64,000 nt of DNA, from contig JAJTFB010000011.1 in assembly GCA_021300015.1 (NCBI GenBank), forward strand, positions 18,774-82,773, read 5' to 3'. The DNA is from Pirellula sp. (GTDB taxonomy: Bacteria; Planctomycetota; Planctomycetia; Pirellulales; Pirellulaceae). Shown piece after piece: positions 45,106 through 53,157 of this stretch. The notes beneath the pieces were generated by a model. The model was given only the letters and a program-made list of their open reading frames with translations, was not told the DNA's origin and ran no database searches. Position numbers and translations under genes: made by a program. Position 1 is the stretch's first letter, and every line of letters starts with the position of its first letter.

Positions 45106-48100
45106 ACAATAGAATTCGATTCTCGCTCGTAGGCCTGATGTTCCAGGCATTAACGGCCCTCTGGGCATCGGCTCAATCCCCGGGCCTGGTTCAGCTCCCC
45201 TACAACCACCCGGGACTCGTCGTCGATCTCGGAGTCGGTCTGTGGGCTTGGCCGATCCCCTGCGACGCCGATTCCGATGGCGACTACGACTTGATCGTCT
45301 CGTGTCCCGACAAACCCTCAAATGGCGTTTGGTTCTTTGAAAATCGACAGGACAATCCCGCAACGGCCCCAACGACTCCCTCCGAGCTTCCGGTTTTTCA
45401 GCCACCGGTACGACTCAGCAGCACCGTACACTATGTCATGCCTAGTTACACGCCCCAGGGCATGCGGGTCCTGAGCCCAGGAAAGGAATACCTTCAATTC
45501 ACCAAAACAGGGACTAAGGATTCGATCGAACTGAGTGTCCCTGCGAACTTTTACAAGCCGCAAGGAACCCAAACCAAAGGACCGAAAATTCGCCACAACC
45601 AATGGCGCTATGTCGATTTCGATTTCGACGGGACACTCGATCTAGTGGTCGGAGTTGAGGATTGGAGTTTCTACGGATGGGATGATGCCTGGGATCCCCA
45701 AGGCCGATGGGTAGCAGGTCCCTTACGCGGTTTCGTCTATTTCCTAAGAGGATTGCAAGACGGCCAATTTGCCGAACCGATCGCTTTGAAAAACGCCTCA
45801 GGCACTCCGCTCGAAACCTTCGGTTGCCCCTCTCCGAACGTCTTGGACTGGGACCAGGACGGCGATCTGGACCTGCTCTGCGGTGAATTCCTCGACGGGT
45901 TCACTTATTTCCAAAACGTCGGCACTCGCGAAAACCCCATCTACAAAGACGCGGTCCGGGTCCAAAGCTCCAACGGCCAACCCCTTCGGATGGATCTTCA
46001 AATGATCGTCCCGGTGGCCTTCGATTGGGACCGCGACCAATTCCACGACTTGATCGTCGGCGACGAAGACGGACGCGTTGCCTTGATCAGAAACACCGGC
46101 AAACGTTCGGCCGATCAAACTCCGATTTTCGAGGAACCAAGGTACTTTCAGCAGCTCGCCGATACGCTCAAGTGCGGGGCGCTTGCCACCCCCGTGGGCG
46201 TCGACTGGGATGACGATGGAGACGAAGATATCCTCTCGGGGAACACCGCCGGAACTATCGAGTTCTTCGAAAACCTCAGCGGACCTGGAGTCGCACTCCC
46301 CAAATGGGACCGCCCCAAAAAACTTCTGGTCGACGGCACTGTTTTTCGTGTAATGGCCGGACCTAATGGTAGCATCCAAGGCCCGGCTGAGGCCAAGTGG
46401 GGTTATACCACCCTGAGCGTTGCCGATTGGGATCGCGACGGCCTCAAGGACATCGTGCTCAATAGCATTCTCGGGAAGGTTATCTGGCTCAAGAATATCG
46501 GTCAGCCGGGCGCGCCGGTGCTTGCCCCTCCTGAGCCGATCGAAGTCGATTGGCAGACTCCCCAACCCGAATTGGCCTGGGGATGGCTCAAGCCAAAAGC
46601 CAACGAGCTTTTGACCCAATGGAGGACCACTCCAGTCGTTTACGATTTCAACCAAGATGGCCTGATGGACTTGGCGATGCTCGACACCGAGGGCTATCTG
46701 GTGTACTTCGAACGGTTCTCTCATCAGGATGGATTGCGGCTCAAGCCCCCGCGCAAAGCGTTCCTCGATGCCCAAGGAAGCCCGTTGAGACTCAACTCCA
46801 GAACCGCCGGCGGTTCTGGCAGACGCAAGCTTGCCGTTTGCGATTGGAACGGCGATGGTCACTTCGATTGGCTGCTGAACTCCAAAAACGCCGATCTGAT
46901 GACCCAAACCCCAAAACAGACCAGCGATAGTCCCCCGCACTGGGTTTTCCAAAACAGCGGATCCTTGGCCGATAAAAACATCGAAGGACACGACGTCTCT
47001 CCCACGACGATCGATTTGAATTCCGATGGCCTAAGGGATTTCTTAGGCGGAGCCGAGGACGGTCGCATGTACTATTTGCAACGTCAAGCCGCACCGAAGA
47101 GCGATGAAGCTCAGGAGCCGCCGCTTGTCGACGCGATCTATTACAACGGCAAAGTGGTCACCGTCAATTCGCGCTCTGAGATTGCCCAAGCTTTCGCGGT
47201 CCACAAGGACCGAATTGTGGCTGTCGGCGAGAATTCAGTCGTGCGAAAACTCGCCAATCGCGAAACGATTCAAAAGGACCTTGAAGGTCGCATGGTCCTG
47301 CCCGGACTGATCGATTCGCACGTGCATGCTCCCGATGCAGCTATCTTCGAGTGGGATCATCCCATCCCCGAAATGGAGACGATTGAGGATGTGCTAGCCT
47401 ACATTCGATCGCGGGCCGAGGTGCTCGAGCCGGGCAAATGGATTTTCGTCAGTCAAGTTTTCGTGACGCGCCTAGTCGACCAGCGGTTTCCAACCCGAGT
47501 CGAGTTGGATCAAGTAGCTCCCGAGCACCCGGTCTTCTTTAGGACCGGACCCGATGGTGCCCTGAATTCCCTCGCGTTGAAACTCTGTGGTATCGATAAA
47601 GACTTTCAGATCGCCGACGGCCAGCCAGGGTACATCGAGCGAGATCCGACCAGCGACGAACCCAACGGGATCCTTCGCAGTTGCACCCGTTTGGTCCAAT
47701 GGCAGGATCCGGGCACCAAACCCAATCAACAGCAGCGCAGCGAGCGACTGGAACTCCTTCTGCGCGATTACAACAGCGTCGGCTTGACGAGCATCTGCGA
47801 TCGATTGGCCAGCGACGAGGGGATAAGCCTCTACGAATCGTTGCTCGCGCGCGATGCGCTCAGTTGCCGCGTTTTTCTCTCGTATTCGGTCAACGCCCAA
47901 GCGTCGATGGAGGAGATCGAAAAGACGATCCTCAAGGCCGCTTCGCATCCTAGGCACAGTTACGACAATCGTTTGTGGCTCCGCGGAGTGAAGATCTTTC
48001 TAGACGGTGGAATGCTTACCGGCAGCGCCTACATGCGCGAGCCCTGGGGTCTGAGTTCCGTCTACTCGATCCGTGACCCGAACTACAAAGGCTTGCTCTA

Positions 48101-48788
48101 CGTCGAGCCTAGCAAGCTTTATCGCATGGCCAAGCTCGCTTTGGAAAACGATCTACAATTCACGGCGCACTCTGTCGGCGATGGTGCGGTGCATGCCCTG
48201 ATCGACGCTTACGAGCGGATCTCGGATAAGGACTTTCAGGTCCGTGACAAGCGGCCTTGCATCACCCACTGCAACTTCATGAGCGCCGAAGCCATCGAGC
48301 GGATGTCCAAAGTGGGAATTGTGGCCGACTTGCAACCAGCTTGGTTGCTGCTCGATGGCAAGACGCTGTTGAAACAGTTCGGTCAGGAGCGTACCGCCTA
48401 CTTCCAACCCTACCGTAGCTTGAACGAATCGGGAGTGGTCGTCGGTGGCGGTTCGGACCATATGCAAAAAATAGGGTCGCTCCGGAGCGTTAACCCCTAC
48501 AATCCGTTCCTTGGAATGAGCAGCGCCGTGGCGAGAATGCCCCGAGGAATGGATAGCCCACTGCATGCCGAACAAGCTATCTCACGGCAAGAAGCCATCC
48601 GCCTGTACACCTGGAACAATGCGTATCTGACCTTCGAGGAAACCCAAAAAGGTTCCATCGAAACAGGGAAGCTTGCCGACTTCATCGTGATCGATCGGGA
48701 TCTGATCGAGTGCCCAGTCGATCAGATCGCGTCGACGAAGGTATTGGAAACCTATGTCGGAGGGAAACAGGTCTACCGAGCGAAATGA
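45102..48788 (+). CDS. FG-GAP repeat/amidohydrolase fusion protein
   Basis: 1228 aa. A signal peptide (SLVGLMFQALTALWASAQS) begins an N-terminal half (about 25-665) of FG-GAP/VCBS-type repeats with DxDxDG loops (CDADSDGDYDLIV, DWDQDGDLDLLCGEF, DWDDDGDEDILSGNT, DWDRDGLKDIVLNS). A YtcJ-like amidohydrolase-3 domain (about 675-1228) follows, with YNGKVVTVNSRSEIAQAFAV and the metal motif LPGLIDSHVHAPDA. Further conserved blocks are LFLDGGMLTGSAYM and TAHSVGDGAVHALIDAY. This joins an extracellular-type propeller to an enzyme normally found alone; no stop or frameshift separates the parts. The ATG overlaps the preceding gene's stop. Substrate unknown. Confidence 0.85.
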   Translation: MNNRIRFSLVGLMFQALTALWASAQSPGLVQLPYNHPGLVVDLGVGLWAWPIPCDADSDGDYDLIVSCPDKPSNGVWFFENRQDNPATAPTTPSELPVFQPPVRLSSTVHYVMPSYTPQGMRVLSPGKEYLQFTKTGTKDSIELSVPANFYKPQGTQTKGPKIRHNQWRYVDFDFDGTLDLVVGVEDWSFYGWDDAWDPQGRWVAGPLRGFVYFLRGLQDGQFAEPIALKNASGTPLETFGCPSPNVLDWDQDGDLDLLCGEFLDGFTYFQNVGTRENPIYKDAVRVQSSNGQPLRMDLQMIVPVAFDWDRDQFHDLIVGDEDGRVALIRNTGKRSADQTPIFEEPRYFQQLADTLKCGALATPVGVDWDDDGDEDILSGNTAGTIEFFENLSGPGVALPKWDRPKKLLVDGTVFRVMAGPNGSIQGPAEAKWGYTTLSVADWDRDGLKDIVLNSILGKVIWLKNIGQPGAPVLAPPEPIEVDWQTPQPELAWGWLKPKANELLTQWRTTPVVYDFNQDGLMDLAMLDTEGYLVYFERFSHQDGLRLKPPRKAFLDAQGSPLRLNSRTAGGSGRRKLAVCDWNGDGHFDWLLNSKNADLMTQTPKQTSDSPPHWVFQNSGSLADKNIEGHDVSPTTIDLNSDGLRDFLGGAEDGRMYYLQRQAAPKSDEAQEPPLVDAIYYNGKVVTVNSRSEIAQAFAVHKDRIVAVGENSVVRKLANRETIQKDLEGRMVLPGLIDSHVHAPDAAIFEWDHPIPEMETIEDVLAYIRSRAEVLEPGKWIFVSQVFVTRLVDQRFPTRVELDQVAPEHPVFFRTGPDGALNSLALKLCGIDKDFQIADGQPGYIERDPTSDEPNGILRSCTRLVQWQDPGTKPNQQQRSERLELLLRDYNSVGLTSICDRLASDEGISLYESLLARDALSCRVFLSYSVNAQASMEEIEKTILKAASHPRHSYDNRLWLRGVKIFLDGGMLTGSAYMREPWGLSSVYSIRDPNYKGLLYVEPSKLYRMAKLALENDLQFTAHSVGDGAVHALIDAYERISDKDFQVRDKRPCITHCNFMSAEAIERMSKVGIVADLQPAWLLLDGKTLLKQFGQERTAYFQPYRSLNESGVVVGGGSDHMQKIGSLRSVNPYNPFLGMSSAVARMPRGMDSPLHAEQAISRQEAIRLYTWNNAYLTFEETQKGSIETGKLADFIVIDRDLIECPVDQIASTKVLETYVGGKQVYRAK

Positions 48789-48831
48789 TGGACGAGCAAA
48801 CTTCAATCCGAGCCAAGAGACAGCACCTGCG

Positions 48832-50145
48832 ATGAGAACTTTTGAAAAACGAAACGATCCGCCACTCGATAGAGCGTCGAGTCTCACCCAGCAGCACGCT
48901 TACCGACGTTGGCCGCAGATCGTAGGGATCGAAACGCTAGTGCCTCATGACATCATGCCCGGACTCCTTGCGCTGCGTTTGCACGTCCGGGATGCCAGCG
49001 GAACCTCATGGATCGGGCATGGCGAGACCTACTATATTCCAACGTCGGTTGCCGCAGTGATTCATGATTTTTTTGCTCCGAGGCTTCTAGGTGCCGACGC
49101 GTTGGCCATCGAGAGCCATTGGCGATTTCTGTATGAACGGATGATCGCCTTCGCTGGCACGGGAGCCGAACTGCGAGCCCTATCGGCAGTCGACCTAGCC
49201 TTGTGGGATCTCTCGGGCCAGATCCATCAGGAACCGGTCTGGCGGTTGCTCGGTGGGCCGGTCCGCGACTCGGTCCCTGTCTACAACAGCAGCGGTGGAC
49301 CGAGCTACGGCAGAAGCAATCAGCAGTTGCCGGCATCATCCGGATGGCCCGGACACGGGGATCCCGGCAAGCCCGGGCCGCTCGAGGACAACTGGGCCAG
49401 CATGAACCGACCAGAGGAATTGGCTCAGGAACTGATCGAACTCGGCTACCGAGGCATGAAGCTCTGGTCGTTCGATGCGGTGTATCGTCGGCAGGGTGGC
49501 CAATTGCTTACTCCGAAGGACATCGACGAAGGACTTGCGCCCTTTCGAGCGATTCGCGACAAGGTCGGAGACAAGATCGACCTGATGCTCGACGGGCACG
49601 GCTTTTTTTCTTTGGCAGCAGCCCGACAGATCGCTCGAGCGATGCAAGAGGTCAAACCCTTGTGGCTCGAAGACATCCTGCGGCCCGACTGCGTCGAGAC
49701 GATGGCCGAGTTTCGAAAGAGCATCGATATCCCTGTCGCCGTGAGCGAAATGCTCGTGACGATCGATGGCTACCGAAGGGTCTTGGAAGCCGGAGCGGCC
49801 GACATGATCATGATCGATCCGACCTGGGTCGGGGGGATCTCCGGAACCCGTCGAATTGCCGAGCTGGCACAAGCCTACAACGTTCCGACCTTGATGCACG
49901 ATTGCACCGGGCCGATGACTCTCTTGTCCGGCTTGCATATCGCCGGCTCGAACAGCGGAGTGGCTTACCAAGAGACCGTCCGTGCGCATCTTGCAACGCT
50001 TTATCCGCAGTTGATCGATGTCGAGGTGTGCGTCGAACAAGGCCACTTGAGCTTGCCAGAGAGACCTGGCCTGGGGGCTCGGTGGAACGAGGACCTCTTC
50101 GATCCGAACCATCCGGGATATAGGATCACCGAGATTCACAGATAA
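48832..50145 (+). CDS. Enolase-superfamily dehydratase (mandelate racemase/muconate lactonising type)
   Basis: About 437 aa from the ATG at 48832. An N-terminal capping domain (about 1-125, with GLLALRLHVRDASGTSWIGHGETYY) and a TIM-barrel C-terminal domain with the metal ligands in LMLDGHGFFS (Asp), LWLEDILRPD (Glu) and PVAVSEMLVTIDGYR (Glu). The GMKLWSFD block and the SNSGVAYQETVRAHLATLYP block fit the MR/MLE family of sugar-acid dehydratases. It follows the fusion protein by 43 bp, so a three-gene operon is likely. The exact sugar acid is not readable from sequence. Confidence 0.82.
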   Translation: MRTFEKRNDPPLDRASSLTQQHAYRRWPQIVGIETLVPHDIMPGLLALRLHVRDASGTSWIGHGETYYIPTSVAAVIHDFFAPRLLGADALAIESHWRFLYERMIAFAGTGAELRALSAVDLALWDLSGQIHQEPVWRLLGGPVRDSVPVYNSSGGPSYGRSNQQLPASSGWPGHGDPGKPGPLEDNWASMNRPEELAQELIELGYRGMKLWSFDAVYRRQGGQLLTPKDIDEGLAPFRAIRDKVGDKIDLMLDGHGFFSLAAARQIARAMQEVKPLWLEDILRPDCVETMAEFRKSIDIPVAVSEMLVTIDGYRRVLEAGAADMIMIDPTWVGGISGTRRIAELAQAYNVPTLMHDCTGPMTLLSGLHIAGSNSGVAYQETVRAHLATLYPQLIDVEVCVEQGHLSLPERPGLGARWNEDLFDPNHPGYRITEIHR

Positions 50146-50280
50146 GCCAGTGCATCGACCAACTGGGAGTCGGTGCAATCATTCGCGAGCCGATCGTGTG
50201 GCCGAGGAATTGGAACAAAGGGCGATGCCTACTCCTTGGAGACGCCTCACAGCCACGAAAGTCCCTATCCCGTTTTTTAA

Positions 50281-50359
50281 CCACGGAACACACCGAACAC
50301 ACGGAAATAAATCCTCCCGCGGTTATGTTATCTTTCCGTGTGTTCGGTGTGTTCCGTGG
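50281..50359. repeat. Perfect 27-bp inverted repeat with 25-nt spacer
   Basis: The arm at 50281-50307 (begins CCACGGAACACACCGAACAC) is exactly complementary to 50333-50359. A third, single copy of the left arm with its leader lies at 50664-50704. The element has no ORF of its own. The CCACGGAACACACCGAACAC pattern is of a type often seen as dispersed repeats in planctomycete and verrucomicrobial genomes. The 50146-50809 stretch otherwise holds only remnants. Confidence 0.93.
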
Positions 50360-50381
50360 TTCCCTGATCTTTGCCGACAAG

Positions 50382-50424
50382 AGCGAATATGTGGTCGCCG
50401 CACCGCAGTGGAACCACTTCCTGT
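50382..50424 (+). pseudogene. Short integrase remnant (copy 1)
   Basis: On the plus strand the frame reads FADKSEYVVAAPQW, directly after the right arm of the inverted repeat. It matches FGDKSEYVVAAPLY of the longer integrase remnant at 52402. Only about 14 residues are recognisable. The two copies bracket the 50.4-52.8 kb segment. Confidence 0.6.
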
Positions 50425-50433
50425 CGTTACCTC

Positions 50434-50562
50434 GCATCGACGTTCCAGTGCACGATAGAATTCCAACTCGAATTGGTCGCCAAGACCTGTTGATATCTTC
50501 TCAAACCAAAAGATGCCTCGCAAAAGATCCCTTTGCGTATCTGCGGTAAGTCGTGCGATCAT
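50434..50562 (-). pseudogene. ParE/RelE-like toxin fragment
   Basis: A minus-strand frame reads MIARLTADTQRDLLRGIFWF, then EKISTGLGDQFELEFYRALERR. This resembles the first part of ParE-type toxins (helix, then the conserved PGLG-x-x-F stretch). The usual C-terminal beta-strands are missing and the frame runs on into the integrase and inverted-repeat sequence, so it looks broken. No antitoxin is evident. Confidence 0.45.
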
Positions 50563-50663
50563 TTCCCACGTGCAACCCGCATGCGATCTTTGAATTCTTC
50601 CTCCGTCCTGATTGTAACGGGTATCACTTGGCTGGGCAAATACAGTAATTTGGGGTTGAGTCG

Positions 50664-50704
50664 CTATCCCGTTTTTCAACCACAGAACACATCGAACACA
50701 CGGA
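50664..50704. repeat. Third copy of the inverted-repeat arm
   Basis: The run from CTATCCCGTTTTTCAACCAC to ACACGGAG differs in a few bases from 50266-50305 (CTATCCCGTTTTTTAACCAC onwards). It includes the same leader, so the repeat unit is larger than the 27-bp arm. Confidence 0.75.
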
Positions 50705-50809
50705 GGGCCAAGTGTCTTCGTATTCAACTAGTTTTTTAATCTGCCATACGTGTCTTGTGCTGCCTCTAGTTCGATGGCTGGGTGGAAAGTACGATCTTGC
50801 ATTGGTTGC

Positions 50810-51178
50810 TCAAAGGACTTGGCCAACACGAAGTAGATTGCCGTCTTCGTCAACGATAGCGAACTCCCTCATGCCCCAGGGTTTGTTCTCAATGGCGTCC
50901 ATACGAGGAATACCTCGCCTGGGCAGACCGGCTTCCAAGAAGGCCTTGTACAACGACTCGACGTCGGCGACTCTCAAGTAACAGCCCGCCCAGGATTCTG
51001 CTGGCACCAGTGCGGCATGCAGAACGAAGTGAAGCTCTAGATCGCCCCGGGTGAGGATTGCATAAGCATCCCCTTCACCAAGAATTTCGCCTTCGAACCC
51101 AAGCCTCGCGAAAAACGCCAAGGTGCTAGGTAGGGACCTACTTGGAAGGATTGGAATGGCCAGATCGTTGGACTTCAT
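50810..51178 (-). CDS. VOC-family (bleomycin-resistance/glyoxalase-like) protein
   Basis: 122-aa single-fold VOC protein. The start IPILPSRSLPSTLAFFARLGF and the tail REFAIVDEDGNLLRVGQ are typical. Metal or drug-binding residues (His in ELHFVLH, Glu in REFAIVDEDG) are present. Proteins of this type bind bleomycin-like drugs or act on small electrophiles; which one cannot be told. It lies alone in the accessory island, minus strand. Confidence 0.85.
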   Translation of the reverse strand: MKSNDLAIPILPSRSLPSTLAFFARLGFEGEILGEGDAYAILTRGDLELHFVLHAALVPAESWAGCYLRVADVESLYKAFLEAGLPRRGIPRMDAIENKPWGMREFAIVDEDGNLLRVGQVL

Positions 51179-51575
51179 TGGCGGTGAGTGTCCCGTTGAA
51201 TATCAATCGTGCAGAACCGTACCAATTGGTGATTTCTACATAAACCGGAAAAATTCCGCTTGGAGTTTCTCCGACCGAACGGAGAAGGTCAAGTTTGAGT
51301 CAGGCGAAAAACGACTCGCATTTTAGTGCGAGACTCGAAATGCAAGCGCCGCACGACGCCATGCACCGAGCCAGCATGGGCGCACCAGACGGCCAACAAA
51401 GCAATTGGCCAGAAATGCGAAAAACCTTGGGCAACCTTTGGTTTCGCAGCACGGGCATCAAAAGCTAGCAAAGAGGACAGGGGTCGAACTTTTCGATGTT
51501 TTCCCTTCGTTTTTGAGGAGTTCGAGAGGTACTCAGACAAGATTCCGCGAGACCGAAATTCGGTTCAGTTGACGA
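51179..51575. other. Region without a supported gene
   Basis: About 400 bp between the VOC gene and the antitoxin. Short ORFs exist on both strands but none shows a recognisable domain. A 6-bp inverted repeat (CTCGCA/TGCGAG, loop TTTTAG) at 51315-51332 is the only structure noted. Confidence 0.5.
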
Positions 51576-51788
51576 TCAAGCAACGATTATCGGAGCGATG
51601 GCGATGAACCAATTTCGGGATGGTTTTGTACGCCCCAGTGGTCCCTGGTCGGCTAAATTGATAACCCGGTCGGCCAAATTCCTCTGTATCGCAGAAAAAT
51701 ATTCCACAATTCGTTGTGGATCGTGCTGGATCTCATCCGACATCGCGTGCCGAACACGACGGATTTCATCCAAAATGGGTGGTGTCAT
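51576..51788 (-). CDS. Small antitoxin partner of the PIN toxin
   Basis: 70 residues (MTPPILDEIRRVRHAMSDEI...). The DEIRRVRHAMSDEIQHD stretch is the usual form of PIN-linked antitoxins of this group. Its ATG overlaps the stop of the PIN toxin upstream (ATGA), so it is translated after the toxin from one mRNA. The toxin-first order is the reverse of typical vapBC. Confidence 0.7.
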   Translation of the reverse strand: MTPPILDEIRRVRHAMSDEIQHDPQRIVEYFSAIQRNLADRVINLADQGPLGRTKPSRNWFIAIAPIIVA

Positions 51789-52264
51789 AAATCCCAATCC
51801 TCTCCCAGTAATTCCATCGGGGTAACCAGTTCCGGAACAAACAATCCAAGCATACCATTGACTCGTCGTATGTGCCCGAATTTTCTCGCATTAGCAAGAT
51901 GTTGACAATTCCAGGTCACCAAAAAGTCACACCGATGATACGAAGCTAGTGCCAAATGGAGGGCATCTCCGAAAGGATCTTTTGGCATTATTTTGTGCTT
52001 GTCATAGGCGGCAACGATCTCAGCGACAGCGGTGTCGATTCTCAACAACTCAAGGTTTGCAAGCAACATTAGCGCCGAATCGCGTCCGGGAAAGTCTCCA
52101 CTTTCTAATTCGGCGATTACCGCGGCGCTTGTTACCACGCGGTCTGTATGGATCACCGCATCAAACCACCTTCGCGTCCATTCCTTTCTGGCAACCATCT
52201 CAGGTTCAGTTCGTACCTCATGGTAGAAACTAGGAATTGTCGTCTCCACGTAATAGATTGCCAT
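51785..52264 (-). CDS. PIN-domain ribonuclease toxin (VapC-like)
   Basis: 159-aa PIN nuclease. The N-terminal YYVETTIPSFY carries a Glu-for-Asp first acidic residue, the middle IAELESGDFPGRDSA has further acids, and the C-terminal DPFGDALHLALASYHRCDFLVTWNCQHL is the classic D-x-x-x-A ... TWN-x-x-H block. Together they suggest an intact metal site. The downstream antitoxin overlaps by 4 bp. It is likely a stabilisation or defence-type toxin-antitoxin module in the accessory island. Confidence 0.85.
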   Translation of the reverse strand: MAIYYVETTIPSFYHEVRTEPEMVARKEWTRRWFDAVIHTDRVVTSAAVIAELESGDFPGRDSALMLLANLELLRIDTAVAEIVAAYDKHKIMPKDPFGDALHLALASYHRCDFLVTWNCQHLANARKFGHIRRVNGMLGLFVPELVTPMELLGEDWDL

Positions 52265-52401
52265 GGTACCGGTCCCTCACTCAACCGCATGCCAGCTTGT
52301 TCTAGCGTTTCCAAAAACCTCTACCAGTCAAAATCCATTTTATCCAAAAAACATGCTTCGATGTGTTGAAATAGGCTCATAACTAATTTGAAATAGCCAT
52401 T

Positions 52402-52833
52402 GTGGCCGAGAAAGTCATGTTGAGAACAATCATCGATTGGGATGAGAATCGGATGAGCATCCCAGAGCCGAAGGTCGAGCATCACGAAGGTCGTGGCGTT
52501 CGCAGTTGCCCGATCTTTCCTGAGCTTCGACCTATCCTCGACGAAGCGTTCGAGATATTCGGCGACAAGAGCGAATACGTGGTCGCGGCTCCACTGTACC
52601 GTGCGGCCGCCAACACGGCGATGGGTTGGAAGTACTCGCCTCGCATCGCTCAGCAGAGTTACCTGCTCGTGACCGAAGATGATTTTGCGAAAGCGCCCGG
52701 CGTGGCGAAGGTGGTGGTGTCGCCTCCTGCGTTTTGCCCCAAACGCAGCATCCTGGCGGGCTTGGTCAAGTTCCTCGCCGTTGGCTGCGGGTTAAACGAA
52801 ATTGCGCCTTCGGCGGACTCAAGTGGCACGTAG
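52402..52833 (+). pseudogene. Degraded tyrosine integrase
   Basis: The frame starts with GTG at 52402. IIDWDENRMSIPEPKVEHHE, then GRGVRSCPIFPELRPILDEA and DKSEYVVAAPLY, are the central part of planctomycete phage-type integrases. After MGWKYSPRIAQQSYLLVTEDDFAKA the text jumps to the integrase C-terminus (SYLLVTEDDF), so the catalytic His-x-x-Arg segment and Tyr region between are lost, and the N-terminal core-binding domain is missing. The 144 residues are therefore a remnant with an internal deletion. A second short copy is at 50382. Confidence 0.75.
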
Positions 52834-53157
52834 CCAACTGTCGCCAGACGGTGGAGGCGTTACTCGCGCCGCTGTCCACCGCTTGGCAGCCGATGGCTAC
52901 GATTCGGGCCTTCCCGCCGATTCTTTTCGTCCGCAATCCCCCGGCCAACCGTCCAAACCATCGTGAAAACCGTTATAATCCGGAAGAGTGGCAACATTTT
53001 CTCCAACCCCTCTAAATGATGGAATCCTATCCTCCTGGACTTGCGAGAGACTGTACGAAGGATCCATAATAAACCAAACCCCTTTGCTGGGGTCCCCGCC
53101 ATCGGCCCCCGGGCTGATCCCCTCCCTTCCCCAAACCCTTCAACACGGAATCGTGCC
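52834..53157. other. Region before the DUF1501 operon, with candidate -10
   Basis: 324 bp without a supported gene. A TATAAT on the plus strand at 52974-52979, about 180 bp before the DUF1501 start, is the only promoter-like signal seen and has no good -35. The segment shows the tail of the integrase remnant at its left side. Confidence 0.3.

Noticed and set aside
50323..50727. 134-aa ORF on the minus strand as a whole gene
   Set aside because: It runs through the inverted repeat and integrase remnant; only the ParE-like middle part is kept as a fragment.
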